Source of the DNA: Planctomycetaceae bacterium
GTDB taxonomy: Bacteria; Planctomycetota; Planctomycetia; Planctomycetales; Planctomycetaceae
NCBI GenBank assembly: GCA_041398785.1
Contig: JAWKUA010000007.1
Location: forward strand, 62,001 to 126,000
DNA: 64,000 nt
Reading direction: 5' to 3'
The first letter of the stretch is position 1; every line of letters starts with the position of its first letter. Made by a program: the position numbers and the translations under genes. The notes under the pieces are model-generated. The model searched no databases. It had not been told where the DNA came from and saw only the letters and a program-made list of their open reading frames with translations. Below, one piece after another: positions 16,234 to 25,456 of the stretch.

Positions 16234-17706
16234 TCAGTCGTCGGATCCGCCTTCATGCCGCAGCAGCGGGAAGAAGATTACATCGCGGATGCTGCGGCTG
16301 TTGGTCAGCAGCATCACCAGCCGATCGATGCCGATCCCGAGTCCTCCGGCCGGAGGCATTCCGACTTTCAGTGCTTTGACGAAGTCGTGGTCCATTTTGG
16401 CCATGGAGTCTTCTTCGGACAGGCCCTGCAGTTGAGTTCGAAACAACTGCTCCTGCAGCCGGGGATCGTTGAGTTCCGTGTACGCGTTCGCCAGCTCCAT
16501 GCCCTGGATGAACAACTCGAAACGTTCGGCGATCTCCGGATTGTCGCGCTTGCGTTTCGTCAGAGGACAGATTGACGCGGGATAGTCGATTACGAAGACC
16601 GGCCCCTGCAGATGATCTTCAACGGTGGCTTCGAAGACTTCGTTGACGACGACATCCGGATGAACTCCGGCGGTTTCGATTCCGTGCTTCGCGGCGACTG
16701 CGGCGACGGAAGCGGCGTCCGACATGTCGCAGCCGGCGTGTTCCCGAAACAGATCGCTGTAAGTTCTGCGCGGCCAGGGAGGCGTCAGATCGATGGTATC
16801 TTCGCCCCACGGCAGCACCAGCGAATCACTGACGGACCTTGCGGCGTTGACGACGATCTGTTCCGTCAGTTCCATCATCGTTTCGTAGTTGCCGTACGCC
16901 TGATAGATCTCAATCATCGTGAATTCCGGATTATGAGTCGCGTCGACTCCTTCGTTCCGGAAGACACGTCCGATTTCAAACACCCGCTCGATACCGCCCA
17001 CCATCAGCCGCTTCAGATGCAGCTCAAGTGCGATTCGCAGATAGAGCTCCATATCGAGTGTATTGTGATGCGTCACGAACGGACGCGCGGCGGCTCCGCC
17101 GGCGACCGCGTGCAGGACCGGCGTTTCGACTTCGTGGTAGCTTTGTTCACGCAGCGTCCGACGGACAGAATCCAGGATCCGTGACCGCCGCAACATGCGG
17201 TCCAGCACACCGTCGTTGTAGATCAGATCCAGATACCGCTGCCGAAGCAGTGTTTCGATGTCCTTGACGGCGTGGAATTTTTCGGGCGGCTGAGCCAGCG
17301 ACTTGCACAGAATGGTGAGCCGCTCGACCTTCACCGATTCTTCTCCGGAATCGGTCCGCCAGGCTTTGCCGTCGATGCCGATCAGGTCGCCCAGATCCAG
17401 GGTTCCCATCAGTTCCCACTGTTCTTCCGTCAGGTCGCCGCGGGAAAACAGCAGTTGAATGCGGCCGGTCTGGTCTTTGATGTCGTAGAACCGCAGCTTG
17501 CCGGCTTTTCGCCGCAGCATGATTCGTCCGGCGACTCGCAGGTCAGGCCCTGACACGCCGGAGTCCGCCGGCACCAATTGGCGGGCCGCTTGAATCGCCA
17601 TGCGTCCGTCGAATCGCTGTCCCCACGGATCGTGGCCGAGACTTTCGATCTTTTCGAGCTTTTCCAGACGCGCCTTTTCAAAGCGGTCCGGCTTCGTTTC
17701 TGACAT
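16234..17706 (-). CDS. lysS: Lysyl-tRNA synthetase, class II
   Basis: 490 aa, normal length for bacterial LysRS. Order: an N-terminal OB-fold anticodon-binding domain (about residues 55-140: VAGRIMLRRKAGKLRFYDIK, GRIQLLF, GIDGKAWRTDSGE), then the class II core with motif 1 around VRRTLREQSYHEVETPVLHA, motif 2 FEIGRVFRNEGVDATHNPEF and motif 3 GLGIGIDRLVMLLTNSRSIR. It attaches lysine to tRNA-Lys in the cytoplasm; lysine-recognising EANAYTEL-like context is present (GMELANAYTELNDP). The helical N-terminal stretch (KARLEKLEKIESLGHDPWGQ) is standard. The short EpmA/GenX type lacking the OB domain is excluded. It stands alone as a transcription unit, 275 bp downstream of csrA. Confidence 0.97.
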   Translation of the reverse strand: MSETKPDRFEKARLEKLEKIESLGHDPWGQRFDGRMAIQAARQLVPADSGVSGPDLRVAGRIMLRRKAGKLRFYDIKDQTGRIQLLFSRGDLTEEQWELMGTLDLGDLIGIDGKAWRTDSGEESVKVERLTILCKSLAQPPEKFHAVKDIETLLRQRYLDLIYNDGVLDRMLRRSRILDSVRRTLREQSYHEVETPVLHAVAGGAAARPFVTHHNTLDMELYLRIALELHLKRLMVGGIERVFEIGRVFRNEGVDATHNPEFTMIEIYQAYGNYETMMELTEQIVVNAARSVSDSLVLPWGEDTIDLTPPWPRRTYSDLFREHAGCDMSDAASVAAVAAKHGIETAGVHPDVVVNEVFEATVEDHLQGPVFVIDYPASICPLTKRKRDNPEIAERFELFIQGMELANAYTELNDPRLQEQLFRTQLQGLSEEDSMAKMDHDFVKALKVGMPPAGGLGIGIDRLVMLLTNSRSIRDVIFFPLLRHEGGSDD

Positions 17707-17921
17707 TTCGACTGAGATCCTGCACCGGTAAATCGTGACCTGACAAGCGGCGCGGAATCTTGCGGGAACGAAACAGAAACGTCAAACGACGAAGATCTGA
17801 CGGGCAACGCTGTGACGCATTTGAATCGCTTGGCCCGCGGCAGAAAGCCAGGTTGCGGGCAACCTGTACTGCCTGGCCATCGGCCACGGTTCAAGCGTTA
17901 AACGCGGTTGCGGACGCGCAC

Positions 17922-17957
17922 AAAAAAAGCCGGACTGAGTTTTGGCTCAGTCCGGCT
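17922..17957 (-). terminator. Rho-independent terminator of csrA
   Basis: Perfect 12-bp stem 17928-17939 / 17946-17957 (AGCCGGACTGAG with its complement), 6-nt loop, followed on the minus strand by a run of seven U (A tract 17922-17928). It lies 24 bp past the csrA stop, the strongest intrinsic terminator in the window. Confidence 0.93.
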
Positions 17958-17980
17958 GAGGATTGTTTCGCGGCGTCCGC

Positions 17981-18184
17981 TTAAAGCGGCAGCGCTTCGT
18001 TTCTGTCATGCGTCAGTTCGGACTGTCGAGTTCCGAAGTCGCACAGTTCTTCGCGAACAATGTTCATCGCCTTGGGAGCTTCAATTCCGATTCGAACCGA
18101 ATTCGGACCAATGCGAACGACCGTGATGGCGACATCGTCTCCGATCAGGATTCGTTCGCCCGACTTGCGTGACAAAACCAGCAT
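17981..18184 (-). CDS. csrA: Carbon storage regulator CsrA
   Basis: 67 aa, typical CsrA length. The N-terminus MLVLSRKSGERILIGDDVAI and the following VRIGPNSVRIGIEAPKAMNI are the family core; the second RNA-contact region VREEL is present. CsrA dimers bind GGA-containing hairpins in mRNA leaders and alter translation or stability; in many phyla a main target is flagellin or flagellar mRNA. No flagellar genes or fliW lie in this window, so its local partners cannot be inferred. The gene is monocistronic, with a strong terminator immediately downstream. The C-terminal tail (GTRQSELTHDRNEALPL) is polar and variable, as usual. Confidence 0.96.
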   Translation of the reverse strand: MLVLSRKSGERILIGDDVAITVVRIGPNSVRIGIEAPKAMNIVREELCDFGTRQSELTHDRNEALPL

Positions 18185-18576
18185 GTGATTTCTCCCTGTC
18201 CTTCCGTGATTCGGACTTCCCTGCTCCGACCGGGCCTGTCAACACGACATCGACAGGATAAAGAATTTGCCGCCACCAATCCCGCTTCGGCCGATTCTGC
18301 CGACATCACATTGACTGCGACATCAGAACGATAGCAGCCCGCAAAAAGACTGCCAACCCCAATCTGCACAATTCACAGGCTGCTTAAATTCTGCGCAAAA
18401 TCTTAATCTGCCGAACTGCTTAGTTTTTGAGCAACGCCGAAATCGGAGCCGCCTGCCAATCTGGCACTCACTGGCTTCGGTTGAATCCGGACTTGCGATT
18501 TGGTCTGCTTCCCTTGGTTTTTTCGGGGAAAACATCGGTTCCGCGGGCGACGGCGGACACTGTGGAGGATCAGTTC
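18185..18576. other. Divergent intergenic region, about 390 bp
   Basis: Holds the upstream regions of csrA (minus) and the Gfo/Idh/MocA gene (plus). An AT-rich patch at about 18365-18430 (TTAAATTCTGCGCAAAATCTTAATC) is the least GC-rich part and a plausible promoter zone, but no confident -35/-10 assignment can be made. The + frame is open through 18427-18576, but its composition is not coding-like. Confidence 0.45.
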
Positions 18577-19623
18577 GTGACCAGAATCGGAATCATTGGA
18601 ATCGGCTTCATGGGCTACACGCACTTCGAGGGAGCCCGTGATCTGCAGGGTGCCCGCGTCACCGCCATCGCGACTCGCGACGCAAAAAAACGGTCGGGCG
18701 ACTGGAATGGAATCCAGGGCAACTTCGGGCCGCCCGCGGGTTCCGTCGACGTCTCCGGGCTGAAGTGCTACGCCGACTATCACGACCTGCTGGCCGATCC
18801 GGACATCGATCTGGTTGACGTCTGCGTGCCCACGGACAAGCACAGCGACGTGGTGCTCGAAGCTCTGAAGGCCGGCAAACCAACGCTGGTGGAAAAGCCG
18901 ATCGCCGTTGATCTGGACGAAGCCACTCAGATGGTGGCCGCCGCCGAAACCGCCGGAGTCCCGTTGCTGGTGGCTCACGTGCTGCCGTTTTTCCCCGAGT
19001 TTCGGTTCGTCACGGAGGCGGTCCGGTCGGGAGAATTCGGTTTACTGAAAGCCGGTCACTTCAAGCGAGTCATCTGTCCGCCGGAATGGTCCAGCGGCAT
19101 GTCGGATTTCCGGAAACTCGGCGGTTGGGGCATCGATCTGCACATTCACGACAACCACTTCATCGCTCACGCCTGCGGCCGGCCCGACGCCGTGTTTTCC
19201 ACCGGCCTGCTGCAGGACGGTTTGGTCAACCACGTGCATACCTCTTATATCTACCCGGATGGCGGTCCGGCGGTGACGTGCGTCAGCGGCGGCATCGCGG
19301 CGAAGGGATTTCAGTTCGGCCACGGCTTCGAACTTTACTTCGACGACGCCACTGTGCTGTACGACGCCGGAACCTACGGAGGCGAGTGGGTGGTCAACCG
19401 CCCGTTGACGGTGATTCGCAATGACGGTTCGGTGACGGTTCCGGAATTGGCCGGCGGAGACAAGTGGTGTTCAGCGTTCACGCGGGAACTGGAAACCGCA
19501 GCTTCGGCGCTGCAGGGAAACCAGGACGCGGGGCCGCTTTCGTCGTCGCTGGCACTGGACGCGCTAAAGATGTGCTACGCCGAAGCGGAAAGCATCGCGA
19601 GCGGAAAAGCGGTCGGCTGCTGA
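18577..19623 (+). CDS. Gfo/Idh/MocA family oxidoreductase
   Basis: 348 aa from GTG 18577, chosen because GGAGGA at 18564-18569 is ideally spaced and the Rossmann strand starts at once (TRIGIIGIGFMGYTHFEGAR, a GxGxxG dinucleotide fold). Further landmarks: VDVCVPTDKHSDVVLEALKA, the EKPIAVD lysine motif that contacts cofactor and substrate, then the alpha/beta substrate domain with GGWGIDLHIHDNHF carrying the likely catalytic D/H pair. These enzymes oxidise or reduce sugars, inositols or related polyols with NAD(P); Planctomycetota encode many, generally of unknown substrate. No transporter or sugar gene is adjacent. No Tat signal is visible, so it should be cytoplasmic, unlike many planctomycete paralogues. 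Confidence 0.92.
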   Translation: MTRIGIIGIGFMGYTHFEGARDLQGARVTAIATRDAKKRSGDWNGIQGNFGPPAGSVDVSGLKCYADYHDLLADPDIDLVDVCVPTDKHSDVVLEALKAGKPTLVEKPIAVDLDEATQMVAAAETAGVPLLVAHVLPFFPEFRFVTEAVRSGEFGLLKAGHFKRVICPPEWSSGMSDFRKLGGWGIDLHIHDNHFIAHACGRPDAVFSTGLLQDGLVNHVHTSYIYPDGGPAVTCVSGGIAAKGFQFGHGFELYFDDATVLYDAGTYGGEWVVNRPLTVIRNDGSVTVPELAGGDKWCSAFTRELETAASALQGNQDAGPLSSSLALDALKMCYAEAESIASGKAVGC

Positions 19624-19818
19624 TGGTCGGCCAGACGCGATGATTGGAGTGCGATGGTTCAGCGTCGCCCTGGATTTCGAGAATTTGTCGGATTCCGCGT
19701 TGTCGCTCGATTCAACGAAAATCGCTGACAAGGCGAAAAGGAAAGCGGCGACGAGTCACCGCAGTCCAAAGTTGCTTCATGTTACAGCGCTCGCCGCGAA
19801 CGACCGATCGCCGCTTCC

Positions 19819-20989
19819 ATGACCGCATTTCCCGACGAACGTGACACCAACTGGCGGCGACGTCTTCGTTCGGCAGTCCTGAAATGGTACGACGGAAATG
19901 GCCGCCGGCTGCCGTGGCGCGAGTCGGCGGATCCGTATCGCATCTGGGTCAGCGAAATCATGCTGCAGCAGACCACGATCGCGGCGGTGATTCCGTACTT
20001 CGAACGTTTCACGCAGCGCTTTCCCGACGTCAACGCGCTGGCAGCCGCGGATCAGTCGGAGGTGCTGCGATTGTGGGAAGGACTCGGCTACTACAGCCGG
20101 GCTCGCAATCTGCACAAAGCCGCGATCGAAATCGTGGATCGGTTCGCCGGAACGTTTCCTGATTCTGCGGCGGAACTCGTTCAACTTCCCGGCATTGGAC
20201 GCTACACGGCGGGAGCGATCGCGTCCTTTGCGTTCGGTCAGCCGGCCGGGATTGTCGAAGCCAACACTCTGCGGCTGTATTCGCGTTTGATCGCAATGAC
20301 ACAGGATCCCCGCGGCACGGCTGGTCAGAAAACGCTGTGGAGTTTCGCCGACTGGATCGTCGCCCCCGGACGACCGGCCGATTTCAATCAGGCCGTCATG
20401 GATCTCGGATCGACGGTGTGCCGGCCGACAGCCCCGGAATGTTCGGCGTGTCCGCTGAAGTCCTGCTGTGCGGCCTTTTCGCGCGGCATGCAGGAATCGA
20501 TCCCGCTGGCCGGAAAGAAGCCCGGCGTCACCGACGTCACCGAAGTGTCAATCGCCGTACGCCGCGGCGGGCGATACCTGCTGCGTCAGCGGACGTCGGA
20601 CGAACGCTGGGCCGGGTTGTGGGATTTCGTGCGTTTCGAAGTTGCGGACGACGACGTTCGCAATCTGGACGTGCCGACTCGCCCGCAGCACTCGGCAGCA
20701 GCGGCAGGCTGTTCTGTTTCGCGAACTACAAGCGACGCAGCACCCGCTTTCGAGCAGCGTCGCAGCGGAATTCGAAACTCGCACGGGGCTGCGAATTTCC
20801 GGCGTTGTGCCTGTCGTGCAGATTATGCATACCGTGACGCGGTACCGGATTCGGCTGCTGTGCCTGGTGACGGATGACGCACAGGGCCGCGTGTTGCGGA
20901 CTTCCGGATACCGCTGGTTTCCCGCGTCGAAGCTGGCAAGTCTGCCGTTGTCGACCAGCGGCCGGAAGTTCGCGGACACTCTGGTTTGA
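19819..20989 (+). CDS. mutY: A/G-specific adenine glycosylase MutY, frameshifted in the C-terminal domain
   Basis: The first ~285 codons are a normal MutY: VSEIMLQQTTIAAVIPYFER (catalytic Glu), the HhH PGIGRYTAGAIASFAFGQPA, the Asp in FNQAVMDLGSTVC, and four Cys of the [4Fe-4S] site in CRPTAPECSACPLKSCC. It removes adenine mispaired with 8-oxoguanine or G. After DERWAGLWDF, at the entrance to the Nudix-like 8-oxoG-recognition domain, the frame slips near 20680. The original frame runs into non-coding composition up to a stop at 20877. Family-like sequence (VAAEFETRTGLRISG, VVQIMHTVTRYRIRLLCLVT, GYRWFPASKLASLPLSTSGR) continues in another frame to 20989. One small indel restores the protein, so this is either a recent mutation or a consensus error. 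Confidence 0.9.
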
Positions 20990-21389
20990 ACCGACACCGG
21001 CCGCGTCAATCAGATCGGTGCGTGCCGAAAGTCAATGGACCGCGCCGCGAACGGCGGAAGACTCCGCGAACCACAATTGTCCCGTTCAAAACCGTGCGGC
21101 GCCGGAATTCGGCCGCACTTTGGAAGTGCACCGGGTGGTTTCCCTGTTGCGGTCATGGAATGGTTTGGCGGACGCAGTTTTCCCGCGTATGCTGGTGACT
21201 GGCTGCGGTGGTTGTCGACCACGATGACGGCGCTGGCGGGCCGCAACGGTGGTCGTTCGAGGAATCAGCGACTCGCACACGGATCGTTCGGAGCGGAATT
21301 CGTTTACGTTCGAAAGCGAGTCTTCGCTCTGCGTTTGAGGCTCAGAATTCAAGTCTCACACCGGCGGAACGGGCGCGACGCGGACCGGA
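20990..21389. other. Intergenic, about 400 bp, no gene seen
   Basis: Short overlapping frames on both strands have no coding character. The + frame of the following gene is also open upstream of 21390, so a slightly earlier start cannot be excluded. No hairpin or promoter stood out. Confidence 0.45.
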
Positions 21390-23072
21390 ATGTCGGGGAA
21401 CAGGAACTTCGCGAATTGGAAATCGGTCGGCCGGGAAGTGGTGTCCATGCCGGGAAATCGCACAACCTCGCACTCCGCCACCGATTTCGGCAAGTTGCCG
21501 GGAGCGGCCGCCAGTGTTGCAGGGTCGGACAGTGCTTCGGTGCTGCACAAGGTTCGCCGGCGGCCTCGGGCACGACACCGCCGCCGCGGTCAGGCTCCTG
21601 CGTGGATTCAGTGGCTGGCCCGGAAGGCCGGAACGCTTCGAGCGTTTCTGACTCAGACAGTTCCCGGCTACGCGGCCGATCACCGTGAGGAAGTGCTGAC
21701 GACCAGCGTCAGCTTTGTGGCTCACCTGTTTGTGGCGCTGATCCTGGCATTCTGGATGCTGCCGCCGGAAGCTCTGGACGGCTGGGGCATTCTTTCAACG
21801 CGAGTTGTCGAGGAAGACCCGCCGGAAGTCGTTGACGTGCAGGATGTCGTCCAGCCGGATTCGCTGAAGGATCTGGAAGTTGAAAGCCAGTTGCAGCAGT
21901 TGGTGTCAGCAATCGAAGACGGTCGCAACACGGATGTCCTGAAGGAAATTCAGGAACAGGACCTGGCGCTGGATCTTGAGCCGGTCGATGCCGACATCCA
22001 GCGGCTGTTCAAGGAAGGCGACTTTGGAGGCCGGACGGGGCTTGGCAGAAAGGCGGCGGTGAAGCGCTTCGGAGGTACCGTCGAAAGTGAACGCGCCGTG
22101 AACCTGGGACTGAAGTGGCTGGCGGGAATTCAGCGTCAGGACGGTTCGTGGAGTTACGACGATGTCGGCGCAGAAGCTCAGCCGGGAAGTTTGAACACAA
22201 CTCAAATGGGCGCCACGTCAATGGCGCTGCTGTGTTTTCTGGGAGCCGGACATTCTCACGCAACTGACGGGCCGTACAAAGACGTCGTGCTGAACGGTCT
22301 GAAGTACCTTGGCCGCAACGCCGTCGTGTCGCAGGGACTGGCCGACATGCGCGGGAATGCTCAGGGGAATTCCGGCATGTATGTGCAGGGCCTGGCGACG
22401 ATCTGTCTGACGGAAGCGCATGCTCTGGAACCTGACGATACCGACATCACAAAGATGGCGGGCATGGCGGTTGCCTTCATCGAACGCGCGCAGGATCCGC
22501 GCGGCGGCGGCTGGCGCTATCAGCCTCGACAAAAGGGAGACACCAGCGTCGTCGGCTGGCAGGTGATGGCTCTTCGCAGCGCGAAGTCAGGAGGCCTGCG
22601 GGTCGATAACAGCGTGCTTCGCGACGCCCGCAACTTTCTGGTGTCCGTGCAGACTCACGGCGGAGCTCGTTACACCTACATGCCGGAGCGTGATCACGGC
22701 AGCATCCCGACGATGACCGCCGTCGGACTGTTGTGCCGAATGTACATGGGCTGGCGTCAGGACACCGAAGCACTGAAGGAAGGTGTTGAGTACCTGTCGG
22801 CCATCGGGCCCAGCAGCAACGACATCTACTACAACTACTACGCGACTCAGGTCGTGCATCACTGGGGCGGCGACGTCTGGACGAAGTGGAACAACCGCAT
22901 GCGAGACCAGCTTGTGGAGACTCAGATTCAGGACGGTCCGGCGGCCGGAAGCTGGCCCGTCACGGATCCTCACGGTGGTTCGGCGGGACAGTTGTATCAG
23001 ACGACGCTCAGCATTCTGACGCTGGAAGTCTACTATCGACACCTGCCGCTGTACCGGCAACTGGACGAATAG
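21390..23072 (+). CDS. Membrane-anchored prenyltransferase/squalene-oxidase repeat protein
   Basis: 560 aa from ATG 21390; ATG 21447 (MPGNRTTSH) is an alternative. A basic N-terminus (VRRRPRARHRRRG) precedes one membrane helix (TSVSFVAHLFVALILAFWML, about residues 104-123). An acidic linker follows, and then from about residue 230 an alpha-toroid of squalene-cyclase repeats: LGLKWLAGIQRQDGSWSYDD, YVQGLATICLTEAHAL, GWRYQPRQKGDTSVVGWQVM, YTYMPERDHGSIPTMTAVGL, YYNYYATQVVHHWGGDVWTK. The DxDD acid motif of true squalene-hopene cyclases is absent, so it is probably a protein-binding or envelope-structural member. Such proteins are abundant and membrane-tethered in Planctomycetota, often near VWA or kinase genes. 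Function unknown; fold assignment confident. Confidence 0.88.
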   Translation: MSGNRNFANWKSVGREVVSMPGNRTTSHSATDFGKLPGAAASVAGSDSASVLHKVRRRPRARHRRRGQAPAWIQWLARKAGTLRAFLTQTVPGYAADHREEVLTTSVSFVAHLFVALILAFWMLPPEALDGWGILSTRVVEEDPPEVVDVQDVVQPDSLKDLEVESQLQQLVSAIEDGRNTDVLKEIQEQDLALDLEPVDADIQRLFKEGDFGGRTGLGRKAAVKRFGGTVESERAVNLGLKWLAGIQRQDGSWSYDDVGAEAQPGSLNTTQMGATSMALLCFLGAGHSHATDGPYKDVVLNGLKYLGRNAVVSQGLADMRGNAQGNSGMYVQGLATICLTEAHALEPDDTDITKMAGMAVAFIERAQDPRGGGWRYQPRQKGDTSVVGWQVMALRSAKSGGLRVDNSVLRDARNFLVSVQTHGGARYTYMPERDHGSIPTMTAVGLLCRMYMGWRQDTEALKEGVEYLSAIGPSSNDIYYNYYATQVVHHWGGDVWTKWNNRMRDQLVETQIQDGPAAGSWPVTDPHGGSAGQLYQTTLSILTLEVYYRHLPLYRQLDE

Positions 23073-23097
23073 AACGGCGCCGGCTCGGACCAAACGA

Positions 23098-23424
23098 TTA
23101 AGGAGCGTCGACGGTGTTTGGTGGCGCGATGTCCGCAGCGGTGGTTTCGGCGGAAGCGGCGTCGGTTGCAGAAGGCAGCGTCGTCACCGCAGCATTTTCC
23201 TGCGCGGTTTGACGATCCTGCTGCGAGGCTGCGCGCAGAACCCATTCCGAGTTCACCTGGTACCACTGATAGGCCAGCATGGAGGCCACGGGCAGCAGTG
23301 TCAGCGCGACTACCAGGTTCAGCTTTTCTCCGAAGGTCATCGGCGGTTTCCTGCGAGTTTCGCTTTCGCGCTGCTTCATCGCTTCTTCATACCACCGAGC
23401 GCTCATCAGCTCCTGTTCGGCCAT
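23098..23424 (-). CDS. Small single-pass membrane protein (paralogue of 23666-24031)
   Basis: 108 aa. N-terminal cytoplasmic stretch MAEQELMSARWYEEAMKQRE with a basic ETRRKPPMTF segment, one membrane helix (LVVALTLLPVASMLAYQWYQ, about residues 37-56), then an Ala/Thr-rich tail outside. It aligns by eye with the next gene: both start MA(E/D)Q.L..A...EEA, both have EK(L/V)N before the helix and a TL.P.A..LA core. The pair therefore looks like a duplicated family. It is convergent with the prenyltransferase-repeat gene (26 bp apart). No named family recognised. Confidence 0.7.
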   Translation of the reverse strand: MAEQELMSARWYEEAMKQRESETRRKPPMTFGEKLNLVVALTLLPVASMLAYQWYQVNSEWVLRAASQQDRQTAQENAAVTTLPSATDAASAETTAADIAPPNTVDAP

Positions 23425-23665
23425 CTTTCAGACTCCGCGAGAGATCTGCGCGTCGCCCCGAAGTTGAGGACTCAGCGCGGCGTAACGGAAGCCCGACCTC
23501 TGCGACATCAGGCAGTTCGGTCGAGTCGTTCCGGTGCGGCTCCGCAGGAGAATCCTAAGACAGGAATGGCCCCCTTCCGGAAAGCACGCAGGCAAATCCT
23601 GCGAATTCTGGTTACTCCTCCCCGCAGGGGATGAATTTTCGGAGCAACTGCTACGTTACTCCGGG

Positions 23666-24031
23666 TTAGCGTGAGCCGTGAAGGCCCTGGTGCGACTGGC
23701 GAATTTTGTCGACCAGCATCTGATTGCGCAACTGAGCTTCCGCGACGGCTGCCTGAGCGTCGGCAATGGCCTGTTCCTGCTGGCTTCGCACGTTTTCCGA
23801 GTAGGCATTGATCTGTGCCTTCTTTTCGGCGATGTAGTTGTCGGCGGTCTGCCAGCACATGCCAACCGCCAGCACCAGCGCGGCCGGCCCCAGCGTCATG
23901 GCCGCAAGGAAGTTGACCTTTTCGGCGGACGTCCGGGGCGGCTGAGTGTTCTTCATCGAGTTGTATTCACGCCGAACCTCGTATTCTGCTTCCTCAAGCA
24001 GCTGAGCAGTTACCAGTTTCTGATCGGCCAT
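23666..24031 (-). CDS. Small single-pass membrane protein with coiled-coil tail
   Basis: 121 aa from ATG 24029-24031. MADQKLVTAQLLEEAEYEVR, a polar linker (NTQPPRTSAEKVNF), one membrane helix (FLAAMTLGPAALVLAVGMCW, about residues 42-61), then an Ala/Gln-rich helical tail (AEKKAQINAYSENVRSQQEQ, AIADAQAAVAEAQLRNQMLV) with heptad character that should form a coiled coil. It is a paralogue of 23098-23424 and transcribed in the same direction, 241 bp upstream. Such single-pass coiled-coil proteins often scaffold envelope complexes, but there is no direct evidence here. The frame extends 18 codons further upstream without coding character. Confidence 0.7.
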   Translation of the reverse strand: MADQKLVTAQLLEEAEYEVRREYNSMKNTQPPRTSAEKVNFLAAMTLGPAALVLAVGMCWQTADNYIAEKKAQINAYSENVRSQQEQAIADAQAAVAEAQLRNQMLVDKIRQSHQGLHGSR

Positions 24032-24340
24032 GTTCCGACTCCCGAAATCACTGTGTGAGAAAACATGCACGCAACGATAGAACACGCAGGTGAGCTTTCC
24101 CGGGAATGACCAGAATTCTCCGACTCACCGGCAGTCCCGGCGCCGGCCGTGTGAATTCAACGGAATAATCCGGCCGTACCCGCAGGAACAGCCCGACACC
24201 GCCGCCAGGCACCGCCGGTTCGGTTATTCCGATTCTTCCAGCCGACGGAGGGGTGCGTTCAGGGTCGCGCCGGGAATCGGTCCGCCTTTCTGCAACCGGC
24301 GTGTCACCGGTGCGATTCGGTGACCGGTGCGCGGTGGTCG
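24032..24340. other. Intergenic, about 310 bp
   Basis: No gene-like frame. Just downstream of the DegT gene lies an interrupted palindrome (TCACCG at 24304-24309 against CGGTGA at 24318-24323, within CACCGGTG-rich sequence). It could be a weak hairpin for the minus-strand operon; it lacks a U tract. The region also serves as the upstream zone of the small membrane protein gene at 23666-24031. Confidence 0.4.
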
Positions 24341-25456
24341 TCAGGAAACCGCGTAGGCCATCTTCAGCGCGGAAACGATCTGTTCCGGAGCGTCGTCCTG
24401 CAGCAGGACCGGGTGGTGCAGTGTCAGCAGGCCGGAATGCAGCGCGGCGGCATTCTTCAGGTCGCCGACGGCTCGGAATCGGCTTTTGCTGTGTGTCAGA
24501 TTCAGTGCCGGGAATCCCGCGTCGATGGCGATTCCCTGCGATCGGCATCGGCGCGAAATGTCGTCGCGATCGATCTCCGGGTGATTGTGCAGAAGTGCGA
24601 GCTTGTAGAACGCCGGCATGTTCGACGTGGTCGCGGGATCAGGGTCGATTGCCGCGCGGCAAAAAGCTGCAGGCTCATTCACGTCGTCCAATAACGAAAG
24701 CAGCCGGCGCACATGACGAAGTCGCGTGGCATTGCGTTCGTCGAGCTGCCGCAGTTGAGGAAGCAGGACGGCGGCCTGCATTTCGGACAACGGATAGGCG
24801 TCGTTGCCGCGCTGAGTGTAAAGCCGAATTCGCTGAGCGTACGTTGCGTTGCCGGTCACGATCGCTCCGCCGCGACCGGACGTCAGAAGTTTGCTGCCAC
24901 CGAAACTCAGCACGCCGATGTCGCCGACCGACCCCGCGCGGTGGCCGTCCAGGGTTGCTCCCGCCGCCTGACAGGCATCTTCGATGACCGGGATGCCGTG
25001 TTCGGATGCGACGTTCATGACATCCGAAAGACGGGCCAGGCTGCCGTGCAGATGGCTGCACACGATGGCTTTCGTTCGTTCGGAAATCGCGGCCGGCAAT
25101 TCATCCGGATCCATCACCGGCAGTCCGGGCAGCGTGTCGATCAGTACCGGCACGGCTCCTGTGATCAGAACATTCGCGAAATTCGCCTTGTAGTCGTAGG
25201 CCGCAAGAATCACTTCGTCACCAGGCGAGACGCCGACGGCTCGCAGAGCAAGTTCAATGGCGGACGTCCCGCTGCTGCACAGAGTGACGAATTCGGCCCG
25301 GTGATAATCCGCCAGCGCCGTTCGCAGCGCATCGCAGTGAGGGCCGTGGTAACGTCCCCAGCTTCCGTCGCGCAGCATGGCATCGAAGACTTCGCGGATC
25401 GCGTCGTCGGTGATCGGCCAGTCGGGCGGCGTTAAGTTCAGGCGATTCGGCGTCAT
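24341..25456 (-). CDS. DegT/DnrJ/EryC1/StrS family PLP aminotransferase
   Basis: 371 aa from ATG 25454-25456, which overlaps the Rieske stop (ATGA). Fold type I PLP enzyme: FVTLCSSGTSAIELALRAVG (phosphate-binding), DEVILAAYDYKANFANVLIT, IPVIEDACQAAGATLDGHRA (Asp to the pyridine nitrogen), and SFGGSKLLTSGRGGAIVTGN (Schiff-base lysine). The family transfers an amino group from glutamate to keto-sugars, or, less often, dehydrates deoxysugars. The sequence ends HHPVLLQDDAPEQIVSALKM. Coupling to a Rieske protein is unusual for a sugar aminotransferase and hints at a redox-linked or secondary-metabolite modification. No other sugar-nucleotide genes are adjacent, so the substrate is unknown. Confidence 0.9.
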   Translation of the reverse strand: MTPNRLNLTPPDWPITDDAIREVFDAMLRDGSWGRYHGPHCDALRTALADYHRAEFVTLCSSGTSAIELALRAVGVSPGDEVILAAYDYKANFANVLITGAVPVLIDTLPGLPVMDPDELPAAISERTKAIVCSHLHGSLARLSDVMNVASEHGIPVIEDACQAAGATLDGHRAGSVGDIGVLSFGGSKLLTSGRGGAIVTGNATYAQRIRLYTQRGNDAYPLSEMQAAVLLPQLRQLDERNATRLRHVRRLLSLLDDVNEPAAFCRAAIDPDPATTSNMPAFYKLALLHNHPEIDRDDISRRCRSQGIAIDAGFPALNLTHSKSRFRAVGDLKNAAALHSGLLTLHHPVLLQDDAPEQIVSALKMAYAVS

